From Anastatus disparis (lineage: Eukaryota > Arthropoda > Insecta > Hymenoptera > Eupelmidae), in NCBI GenBank assembly GCA_017163975.1, contig JAFFSR010000087.1, positions 930,001-994,000 on the forward strand: a DNA stretch of 64,000 nucleotides, read 5' to 3'. The notes beneath the pieces were generated by a model. That model was not told the origin of the DNA and searched no databases. It was given only the letters and a program-made list of their open reading frames with translations. Of this stretch, positions 23,757 through 34,203 are shown piece after piece; the first letter of the stretch is position 1, and every line of letters starts with the position of its first letter. The position numbers and the translations under genes were made by a program.

Positions 23757-25146
23757 TACGGAGAAAAAATTAATGCTAATAGAGTATGCGAACTGCCATC
23801 TACGCGAGTATATAAAATATTGATATAAATATAACAGGCATGAGAAGCTCTATCCTTGGATTAACTTATAGTAAAAAAAATGGTTTGGAGAGTAAATAAA
23901 GCATGAATGGCATTAACTGATGACTTGCATGGTATACTTCGATGACTCCCCACTCTCATATCCTTTGTTTACTCGCGCCATATTCTCTCTTTACTCGAGT
24001 CACCTCCCCTTTTGGGTGGCGACGTGAGCAAACACGGCTGGTCTATATCCAAAATCATGTCGCAAATTTTGTTAACGTATTTTTGTTGCGTGAATCTTTT
24101 TTTTCTTTTCTTTTCTTTTTTTATGAGGGAAGAGATATTATAAATATAATCTGTTAAACTTTGTAACTATTAATAATTAATTTTTAACTTAAAATTTAAT
24201 TATTTTAAACAGCTGAGCGTCAGATGAGCATGTAAATTACAATAAATTACAATAAATTACAATAAATAAATAAAACTGAGGTATTTATTTGTGTTATAAT
24301 TTATATTTTATATTGATATATGTTTATAAAGATAAAATTGGGCTATAGTATTGTAAACATCACGACTATTTATTTATTAATATTTTTAATTAATTTGTAT
24401 TCGAAATAATTTATTTAAAAATGTTAATTAAAAAAACGAGAATACTTAATATACTTGTGGAAAAATAGATTTTAAAATTAATAAAAAATTGGAAAATATA
24501 AAAAATATAAATAAAAAAAGTACTAAAAACTATTGAAATAATGAAAAAAAAGTTTAAAAAAAGTGGTTTTTAACTGAGAGTTAAACTCGCGCACTCAAAA
24601 GGAAAAGCGCGAACGTTACGCACTAGACCAACGCTACTTTGAGACATCTTTGGCGTAAAATTGTACATGCTCATCAGCCCCCTAGCTGTTTAAAATAATT
24701 AAATTTTAAGTTAAAAATGAATTATTAATAGTTACAAAGTTTAACAGATTATATTTATAATATCTCTTCCCTTATAAAAAAAGAAAAGAAAAGAAAGATT
24801 TACGCAACAAAAATATGTTAACAAAATTTGCGACATGATTTTGGATATAGACCAGCCATGTTTGCTCCTGTCGCCATCCAGGAAAGGAGGCGATTTGAGT
24901 GATGGAAGAATGTCATAGTTAGGAGTAAAGAAACCACGTTTACTCTTGTCACTTCCCATGAGAGGATTCAGCGCTAGCTATCGAAGGATATCAGAGTGGG
25001 GAGTTACCAAAGCATGTAAACAAACCGTTTTTGGATAACATAAACTTCGTAAGAGTATATGACGCTGTTATGAAAGCATAGGATATTACTTACTAACTTT
25101 GGATACGTAAACTATATGCGTTATTGGCATGAATTTTTTCTCCGTG
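23757..25146. mobile_element. Foldback element with CGGAGAAAAAATT ends
   Basis: The outer ends CGGAGAAAAAATTAATGC (23759) and, inverted, CGGAGAAAAAATTCATGC (ending 25144) pair. A long inner match runs from about 23945-24235 to 24665-25000 (blocks such as GGTCTATATCCAAAATCATG, inverted on the right). The loop contains AT-rich DNA and a tRNA-like sequence. No transposase. Confidence 0.8.
24575..24645 (-). other. Degenerate tRNA-like sequence (SINE head or tRNA relic)
   Basis: On the - strand TAGCGTTGGTCTAGTGCG resembles a tRNA A box and GAGTTTAACTCTC a decayed B box, about 45 bases apart. The arms do not fold into a good cloverleaf, so it is not called as a tRNA gene. Confidence 0.4.
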
Positions 25147-25928
25147 TATTTAGTTTTTGTTTTTTAAATTTAAATTATTTTTTCATTTAAAATGTTCAAA
25201 ACTGTTCAAAACTGTTTAAAACAATTCATAAGTGTAAAATTTTGGATATTTAAAACAGCTATAAACCGTTTTAAACATTTTTAAACAGATTCAAAGGTTT
25301 TGAAAAGTTCGAGATGATTTCAAGCAGTGTTTAATAGTTTTGAATTTTTTTATGTTTTCAAGTTATAAATAATTTTAAATATTCAAAATATTTCAAAACT
25401 ATTTTAAATCAATATAAACTATTTTTTATTAACTTAAACAGTTTTGAACAATTTAAACAGTTTTGAATAATTTTAAACTATTTCAAACAGTTATGCTTAT
25501 TTTATATTTCCACTAGGGATTGGAGATATCTTCTTCTTCTCTATTTTATTGCTAGTGGGTCTGTTTCTCGCTGTGGAGCGAGACCCGTGATTTCACCTTA
25601 CTTTATTGAAAATAAGTTAGTACTTATAGTACGTACTACAAGTACGTACTATTTTGGAACTTTTAGAAAAAACTTTTTTTAAAAGTACATACTTTTTTTT
25701 ATAAAGTACATACATTTTTTAAAAAAAGTATTTACTCCTTAAAAAAAGTATGTATTTAAAATAAAGAATAAATACTATTTAATAATGAATTTGGAAAAAT
25801 ATGACCAAAGTATAAATCTTCCTATATTATATTAAAGTGAAACCATTTTTTTCCGTTTCTCCAGTTCTCTGGTTCTCCGCATTTGTTAAATGTGTCTAAT
25901 CTTTTGGTAATAAGAGTAGCAATTTTTT
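25147..25928. repeat. AT-rich DNA with TTTAAAAC- and AGTACGTACT-type repeats
   Basis: 25190-25500 is made of variants of GTTTTGAA/TTCAAAAC. 25610-25760 holds GTACGTACT/AGTACATAC words and resembles, inverted, 52040-52260. No gene is seen. Confidence 0.6.
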
Positions 25929-27992
25929 ATTGGGCCATATTTTTTTGGGTCTTATATTTTTTTAGTCTCTATATTCTTTTGGGCTTTACATTTTTTTGAG
26001 CCTTATATTTTCTTGCGCCCTATATTTTTTTGCGCCAAATATTTTTTTGGTCTCTATATTTTTTGGGCCTCATATTTTCTTAGGCCCTATATTTTTTTCA
26101 GCCCAATATTTTTTTGGGCCTAATATTTTTTTGAGCCCAATATTTTTTCGATTCTTATATATTCTTGGGCACTATATTTTATTGGGCCCAATATTTTTTT
26201 TAAATTTATATTATCTTGGGTTCTATAATTTTTTTGGGCCTTATATTTTTTTAGGCCCAATATTTTTTTGGGCCCGATATTTTTCTGGACCCAATATTTT
26301 TTTGGTCCCAATAATTTTATCGTCTCTTTATTTTTTGGGTTTCATATTTTTTGAGCCTTATATTTTTTTGGGCCCAATATTTTTTGAGCCCAATATTTTT
26401 TTCGGCCCAATATTTTTTCGATTCTTGTATATTCTTGGTCTCTATGTTTTTTTGGGCCTAATATTGTTTTTAATCCTATATTTTTTTGGGCCCAATATTT
26501 TTTTAAATTCATATTTTCTGGGGTTCTATAATTTTTTTGGGTCCTATATTTTATTGAGCTCTATATTTTTCTGAGCCTTATATTTTTTTAAGTCCAATAT
26601 TTTTTGGGCCCAATATCTCACTGGACCCAATATTTTTTTGGTCTCTATATTTTTTGGGCCTTTTATTTTCCTTGGGGCCTTTTTTTCGGGCACAATATTT
26701 TTTTGGTCTCTATATATTTTGGGCTTTATTTTTTTTGGGTCTCATATTTTTTTGGGCCCTATATTTTTTCTGAACCTTATATTCTCTTGGGCTCTATATT
26801 TTTTTAGGCCCAATATTTTTCCGATTTTTATATATTATTGGGCTCTATCTTTTTTGGCCCAATATTTTTTTGGGACTAATATTTTTCTGAAAATAATATT
26901 TTCTGGGGTTTTATAATTTTTTTGGGTCTTATATTTTATTTAGCTCTATTTTTCTGGGCTTTATATTTTTCAGGTCCTACATTTTTTTGAGTCCTATTAT
27001 CTTTAGGCCTCATTTTTTTGGGGTCTTATATTTTCTTGGGCTTTATATTTTTTGGGCTCAATATTTTATCGATTCTTTTGTAATCTTGGGCTTTATAGTT
27101 TTTTGAGCCCAATATTCATTCGATTGCTATGTATTCCTGTGCTCTATATTTTTGGACCTAATATTTTTTTTTAATTCATATTTTTTTGGGTTCTATAATT
27201 TTTTTGGGTCCTATATTTTATTAAGCTCTATATTTTTCTGGTCCTTATATTTTTCGGGCTTTACTTTTTTTTGAGTTTTATTTTCTTTGGGCCTTATATT
27301 GTCTTGGGTTCTAATTTTTTTGGGCCCAATATTTTTTCGATTCTTATATATTCTTTGGCTCTATATTATTCTGGGCTACATATTTTTTAGAAATTCATAT
27401 TTTCATGGGTTCTATAATTATTTTGGGTCCTATATTTTATTTAGCTCTATATTTTTATCAGCCTCATATTTTTTAGGCCCTACATTTTTTTGAGTCCTAT
27501 TTTCTTTGGGCCTTATTTTTTTCGGCCTCTTATTTTTTATCTTCCATATTTTTTTTGGTCCTATATTTCTCTAGGCCTAATATTTTTTCAGATCTACTTT
27601 TTCTCGAGTCCTATTTTCTTTGGGCCTCTAATTTTTTTGGGCCATTTATTTTTTTTTAACTTTTTTTTTAGGTCATATATTTTTTTAGGCTCTATATTTT
27701 TTTTAATCTTATATTTTTTAGGCTCAATATTTTTTTTATTATTATATTTTCTTGGTCTTTATATTTTTTGGGCCCAATATTTGTCTAATTCTTTTAATTT
27801 TTTGGGCCCGATATCCTTTTGATTCCTATATTTACTTGGGCTCTATATTTTTTTGATTCCTATGTATTCTTGGCCCAATATTTTTTTGAATCATATTTTT
27901 TTGAGCCTAATATTTTTTTTATCATTATATTTTCTTGGTTTCTATATTTTTTTGAGCCTAATATTTTTTGATTCTCATATTTACTTTGGCTG
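25929..27992. repeat. 17-bp minisatellite, about 120 monomers
   Basis: The monomer is close to CCCAATATTTTTTTGGG, often with TATATTTTT variants, running for about 2.06 kb. A diverged monomer pair with TTTTTTCGATTCTTATATAT recurs about every 250-400 bp (26141, 26411, 26816, 27067, 27330), so there is higher-order structure. Long open frames in it are by-products: 17 bp times three keeps a frame open and gives a hydrophobic FFGPNIFLG-type repeat. Its right end abuts Helitron helicase coding DNA. Confidence 0.92.
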
Positions 27993-28009
27993 TATATATT
28001 GGGCTCTAA

Positions 28010-31000
28010 ATTCTGCCATAATAAACTAAATTTAACTGAATTTTCAATAATGTTCATATGGCTTCCATGTCGTACAATTGGTAATGTTTGCCTGAAACCT
28101 CCTGATACAATTACAGTTTTACCATCGAAGGGTTGGTTCATATCGCATAAATCTCGAAAAAGATGATCAACGGCTTCGAAAGAAAATTTTGAAGTCACGA
28201 ATATTTCATTCCAAATAGTTATTTGTGTTCCCTCTAATTGTTTGCCTTCTGCAGAATTAGGCTTAATATTTCAAGTTATGCAATCTGTTATATTTAACGG
28301 TAGTTTCAATGTTGTATGCACGGTTTTTTCATCGACTAATGAATTCGCTGCTATGCCTGTCCAAGCTACACATAAATAATGTATAGTGTGATATTTGAAA
28401 TAAGCTATTAAAACGTTAAGTAAATAACTTTTTCCACTTCCACCTGGTCCATTTATAAAAATATATTTTTCTTTACTTAGGTTGTTTAAACTTTTTATAG
28501 TATAGTTGAATATTTGTCTTTGTTGACCATTTAAAGAATTTATTTTTATTTCTAATTCATTAAGAATATTATTATTATGATTTAAAATTCTTTGATCATT
28601 ATTTTCTTCTATAAATGTGCTTATGTTAGGTAAATTAAAATCGTTTAAAGAAAATCCATTGACTTGTAAATTATTTTTAATAACATTCAATGTAAGATTT
28701 TTACCTATATTTTTTTCGTATTTAGGATGCTATAACTTATCTTTATATTTTTTATATAAATCTCGTGCATTTATAGGATTATGAAAAACGCAAATGAAAG
28801 CAAATAATTCATAAAGAATATAAAGGAATTCTGTTGAAGATGCTTCTCCCAAACATCTATCTCATTCTTCATCTTCATTAATTAATTGTTTTGCCTCAGC
28901 TGCCTCATAAAACGAATTGTACATCACATCATGAACAGTACGCAAAGCTTCAAAAGATGTAGCTATTTTAACACGTAATAGTAATGACCTAATGAAATAA
29001 AGTTCTCTATCTTTTGGACCTACTAAGTACACTCTACTAAGTATTGGTTTTCTTTTTTTTTCTTTTATTCCACTTTTTCAGTTTTTCATCAAATGTATAA
29101 AAATTTGGTATTTCTAAATACAAGTAATTTCGTGCTTCAAAATCTTCTCTATTTAATTCAAAATATCCATTTAATGTTGTTCTCACTTTTTTTTGCATGA
29201 TCATTTCTTCTTTTCCTTCTTTAAAAAATACGTTTTATTGATTTTCTTCATAAACGCTTAAACGTTTCGTAGAATGTGAAATAACATGTAAAGGATATTC
29301 TCATAATCTGTGCATTGCTTGAGGTGGACATAAATATCATGTATTAATGTATTGTTGAGTTTCGTCATATTCATATTCAAGATTTTCACGATTGTCATTT
29401 TGAAAAGTGTCTTTATTTTCTTATTGAAAATCCGAATGCATGTGATGTATTTTAATGTATGCTCAATCATGACCTTTATAACAGTATTTGAATAAATATT
29501 TAATGCATTGGAACAAACTTCTACGTTTATGTGTGCATTAAATTTCAATAATAAGTAAGGATTATAAGGAACAACAAATCCATCATCTGCAGTTCTTTCT
29601 GTAAATTTATTTTTGAGAATTATTTTGACGCCATCATTTTTAAGTTTGTACAGTGGATAGCCATTGGATTTAAATGTTGTTGTATTATTAATTTTTTTTG
29701 GAAAATTTTCAGAATATTGTTTCGTATTTTTATCTATACACGGACAATTTATATTTTGCATAGCACAGGGACCGTGTATCGTAAATTATTTAATAATACT
29801 ATATAATTTTGAATAAATATCTCTATTTGGGATTTCTGCATTTATTATTCTATCAACTTTTTCGGGAATGTCAAATTTATCATTTTTACCTAAGAGTAAT
29901 AACATATGCATATGCGGTAAACCTCGTTTTTGAATTATAATTACATATCTATATGCAATACATTTTCCTAATATTCCCTTTTTTATCACTAAATTTTTCA
30001 ATTCTTCCACTTTTTGATAAAATACTTTTGTTATAATATCTGGTCTATCTATTGCATTTTCATAAATTTCCAAGTTTTCAGTTATTTCTTTCCAATGTGG
30101 GTTACAGGTCACAGTTACAATAAGATCAGGTTTACCATGATAATTTACAAGTGTCATTGAGTCAATGTAATTTTGTTTTAAAAATCGTAGACTTCCTGTA
30201 AAGTTTGACGGTAATATTATCATTTTTTCAATTTTTGAAGGATCTAATTCTTTTTTGTTATGTAAATAGTCCATAACACCTTTGTAACAATCACTTCTTA
30301 ATACGTTTTGGTTTTTTCGTATGAAATATAATCTGGAGGTTTCAACTTTTTCAAATGCATCAACAATGAACTGTTGAGATAATTTTCCCACATTAAGGAA
30401 TAGATTAAATTCATTTCCAATACTAAATCTATAATTATAAAATTTCAAATTTGAAATATTAGATTTTTCAAATTTACTTTTCATATTCATCCATCTATCC
30501 AAAACCACCATTAGGACGAATAAGCGGATATGTCATAGAATCTGTATGTTTGCTAATTATCAGTATACTAATTGGTTTATCATACTTAAAGTAATTGAGA
30601 ATATCACGTTCAATAGGAACATCGTCTTCTTCAACATATACTATTGCAACTGCATTACAGGTATATCTATACGCAATAATAATTTCCATAAAAATAGATT
30701 ATATCTATTCTTATCCAAATTATTATTGCGGACATAGTAACAGTTCTAGGCGGACAATAGATTTTTGCACATTGTTGTAGTTCTTCTTCTTCTACTTTAT
30801 GCATCATTTAATAGGCTTTAGCATAAGGGTTAATGTCTCTTATCAAGATATCTAAATGTTTTAATAATGTTAAATTTATATTAAACTTATTAGGTTCAAT
30901 CGTTGCCATTTCATTATCTAAAATATATAATTGTCCATATTTACGCGCTTCATCTTTATTAGGATGTAACGCATATACATTATGGTAAATTTGTTCACAT

Positions 31001-31335
31001 ATTCTAGAAACTTGTGGTCCTTCACCCGGTAATGTATCAAAATTGGCACCAAAATTTTTGAATGCTAAAGCATCATTGTACAATCTAACATTTCATCAAA
31101 AACCAATTATTTTTTCCGGTAGTTCACTTGCTAAAAACTTTAATTGTTCCGGGTGAGGAGGATTTTCTAACAATTCTACTTTACCTTTATGACAACAATT
31201 GCAGAAATCGTTACTTTTAGTATATTCGAAAGCAAAATGTTTCGCATCACAATAAACATATGTATTTGTAATGGAACCAGTGTTATTTTCAGATATGAGA
31301 TTTTCATCGTAATATATATATTTGCTGTACAACCA
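28010..31335 (-). pseudogene. Helitron Rep/helicase, broken
   Basis: Read right to left: a Helitron N-terminal domain (ENPPHPEQLKFLASELPEKI, 31.1 kb; GPQVSRICEQIYHNVYALHP, 30.95 kb); the rolling-circle Rep with QKRGLPHMHMLLLL, the HUH-type His pair (about 29.9 kb); DDGFVVPYNPYLLLKFNAHI with INVEVC (29.55 kb); then a PIF1-type helicase with Walker A GPGGSGKSYL (about 28.45 kb) and SGGFRQTLPIVRHGS (28.1 kb), where the family has GGDFRQ, so a conserved Asp is lost. There are many stops and frame changes. The helicase C-terminal half is missing; coding similarity ends at the minisatellite near 28.0 kb. Confidence 0.92.
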
Positions 31336-31814
31336 ATCAGTTTAGTATTAATTTTTTCAGTTTATATTTTTCCATTTAATTTCTTTAATTTTTTTTCTAC
31401 TTTGCCCTTTATTGTTTTATCAATAACTTTGTTCAATACAATATTATGATTGTTATTATAATTATTATTATTGTAATTTTCATTATAATTATTGTCTTCA
31501 ATTTTTAATTGTTTACACTTAATAAATAACATCTTTAATTAATAAGAATTATATTTGTGTTTTCGCTTTTTTTAATCTATTGGTTTATTTATTGTAGTAT
31601 CATTATTAACATGTTTATTCTCATCAATTTTTATTTGTTTAAACCTTGTGCGTCATTCTTTTAATTGTTAACAATCATTTTTTACTTGTGTTTTCTTTAT
31701 AAAATCAGCATTTTCCAATTTTTGATTTTTAATTTGTACCATTCTCTCATATTCATTATATTGTTCACTAATAACTTTTCTATAAATCTCTTTTTTGCGT
31801 AATTTTTTTTTTTC

Positions 31815-32535
31815 ATGCAATTTTTCAATTTATTAGTATCTTTATTTTCAATTGATTTTATTTTTTATATCTTAGTATTTCCAATTTTGCTTATATTTAT
31901 TTGGTTGTTCTTCTTTCATTTTTATGTAAGCTTTTTTCTTACGTGTAGCTTCATTTGTACATTCGTTCCATTTTATCAGTACCCTTTTTTATCTTCGATT
32001 TCATTTTTGTTATTTTAGTATTTTTTAATTTTTCTTTAATTTATTGGGTTGTTTTTCTTTAATTTTTATATATTCTTCTTTTTTACGTAAAGCCTCATTC
32101 GTACCTATTTGTTCCAATTTATCAGTACTCATTGTCTCCTTGAATTTCAATTTTGTTATCTTAGTATTTTCTAATTTTTCTTCATATTTTTTTTGTTTTT
32201 TTTTCTTCAATTTTTATATAAGCTTCTTTCTTACGTAAAACCTCATTCGCACGTATTTGTTCAAATTTATCAGTATTCATTTTTTCTTTGAATTTCAATT
32301 TTGTTATTTTAGTACTTTCTAATTTTTCTTCATATTTTTTTGGTTGTTTTTCTTTAATTTTTATGTAAGCTTCTTCCTTGCGTAAAGCCTCACTCGCACG
32401 TATTTGTTCCAATTTATCAGTACTCATTGTTTTCTTGAATTGCCATTTTGTTATCTTAGTATTTTCTAATTTCTGTTTATATTTATTTGGTTGTCCTTTT
32501 TTCATTTTTATACAAGCTTTCTTCTTACGTAAAGT
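31815..32535 (-). repeat. Coding tandem repeat (about 147 bp, 49 codons) at the Helitron N-terminal side
   Basis: Units start near 31925, 32068, 32217, 32365 and 32512. On the - strand they encode a Lys/Glu-rich repeat around KLENTKITKLKFKETMSTDK followed by LEQIRANEALRKKEAYIKI. Two units are still open in one frame (32182-32505). Conservation of the encoded repeat suggests it was once a coding extension of the Helitron protein. A coiled-coil/basic role is a guess. Confidence 0.75.
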
Positions 32536-32817
32536 TTCTTGAACACGTCTTACAAGGAGAGTATTTGACCTCCGGGAAACGGATTTGGCTGAAACTGCAG
32601 GATATGATTCTTTGATGAAAAAAAATAAACCCCTGTTTTTTCTTTTGTGCTAATAGGTCCTATAGACGGAGATATAGACATTTCTTTGAAAATATAGAGG
32701 AAAGAAGCGTTTACAAGAATTTGAATAGCTAAACAACTAAACATTTTACAGAAAAATGTTGCAGGAAAGAAAAAAGGACAAGTTAAGAGCTTCAATTTAA
32801 GCCTTATTATTCATGAT

Positions 32818-33498
32818 CCGGACCGCTGAGTTGAATTTTGTGAAACAATGATGACTAGAATCGACGCAAATCCAAATTTTTTGTATAATACAGTTTTTTC
32901 TGATGAAGCTACTTCCCAGTTAAATGGTGAAGTAAACAGACATAATTGTAGATATTGGTCCGATGCAAATCCTTTTTGGATGCTGGGAAGTCATACACAA
33001 TACCCGAAAAATGTTAATGTTTGGGCTGGTATCTTGAATGATACATTGATAGGTCCTTTTTTTATCGGAGGCAGTCTCACTGCCGATAAATATGAAGAGC
33101 TTCTCAAAAATCAAATTATACCAGGAATAAGAGAAGTAGCAGGTGATAATTTTGACGAAATATGGTTTCAACAGGATGGAGCTGCGCCTCACTTTGGTAG
33201 GAATGTTCGAGCATACTTAAATGATCAATTCACTGGTAGATGGATTGGAAGAAGAGATGTAATTGAGTGGCCTGCTAGATCACCCGAACTATCGCCCCTT
33301 GATTACTTTCTTTGGGGTTATTTAAAAAGTAAAGTATACGCACCACAACCACAAACTTTAAGCGAACTGCGGAACAGGATTTTACAAGAAGCTGTTTTAA
33401 TAGATACAGAAATGATCCGCAGAGCTGTTACTGCTTTTTATGAACGCATAGCTGCTTGCCAAGAAGTTCAAGCCTCGCATTTTGAACAAATAAGATAA
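32818..33498 (+). pseudogene. Mariner-type transposase, C-terminal two-thirds
   Basis: An intact frame of about 220 codons covers the catalytic domain: NTVFSDEATSQLNGEVNRHN (first Asp), NVNVWAGI, IWFQQDGAAPHFG (second Asp) and WPARSPELSPLDYFLWGYLK (third Asp). 41 residues separate the second and third Asp, the spacing reported for the rosa-like DD41D mariner group. The N-terminal DNA-binding domain is absent. The frame extends a few codons 5' of the ATG at 32848, so this is a truncated gene, not a short one. The element's right end is at 34200. Confidence 0.85.
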
Positions 33499-33630
33499 AT
33501 ATTAGCAAAATGTGAGAGGCAAGGGGACTCATGCTAAACCAGCACCCTAAAGGGAGCAGAATTTACTACGTCCACGGCGTTGCTCCTGGGTAGTACCAAA
33601 AGTAAAACCATACCTTTGATCTTCCCTAAG

Positions 33631-34165
33631 GTCAGACGGCCATCAAGTTCAGATTATCTTCAAATGAGGTTCAAGGTCGATCAGTGTTCATGTGACCTGA
33701 GTACATATTTGAACGTAAAATTTTCCACTCTTTCGATTGCCGGTATCAAAATAGGGGGTTCACATTTAAAAAAAAAGTTGGCCTTGAAATGACCTTGAAG
33801 GTCATCCTCAAGGTTGAAATAAAGTTCACTATCGGATTCCCTGTTGAAAGTTACTGGAGGAATAGCCTTGTCCAGTACGATACAGACCTTTCCAGAGGTC
33901 AGACGGTCATGAGTTTCAGATGTCCTTCAAATCAGGTTCAAAGTCGTGCAGGTCGTGTGACCTGAGTACATATTTTAACGTAAAATTTTCCACTCTTTTG
34001 ATTGCTGGTATCAAAATAGGGGGTTTGCATTTGAAAAAAAAAGTTGACCTTGAAATGACCTTGAAGGTCATCCTCAAGGTCAAAATAAAGTTTACCATCG
34101 GATTCCTCGTTGAAAGTTACTAAAGCATAACCTTGATCTTTGCCAAAAATATCTTGCCTAAAAAA
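33631..34165. repeat. 267-bp tandem repeat, two copies
   Basis: GTCAGACGG starts at 33631 and again at 33898. Both units contain CTGAGTACATATTT, ATCAAAATAGGGGGTT and GACCTTGAAGGTCATCCTCA. The array lies between the transposase stop and the element's right end. Confidence 0.9.
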
Positions 34166-34200
34166 ATACAGGACCGTTCCGTTACTTTTTTGACACCCTG
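34166..34200 (-). repeat. Right terminal inverted repeat of the second mariner-type element
   Basis: Inverted it reads CAGGGTGTCAAAAAAGTAAC and is followed by TA at 34201-34202. The matching left end was not found, consistent with 5' truncation of the transposase. Confidence 0.7.
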
Positions 34201-34203
34201 TAT

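Noticed and set aside
25996..27822. Several hydrophobic open frames of up to 192 codons that look like membrane proteins
   Set aside because: They are translations of the 17-bp minisatellite; the open frame follows from the repeat, not from coding.
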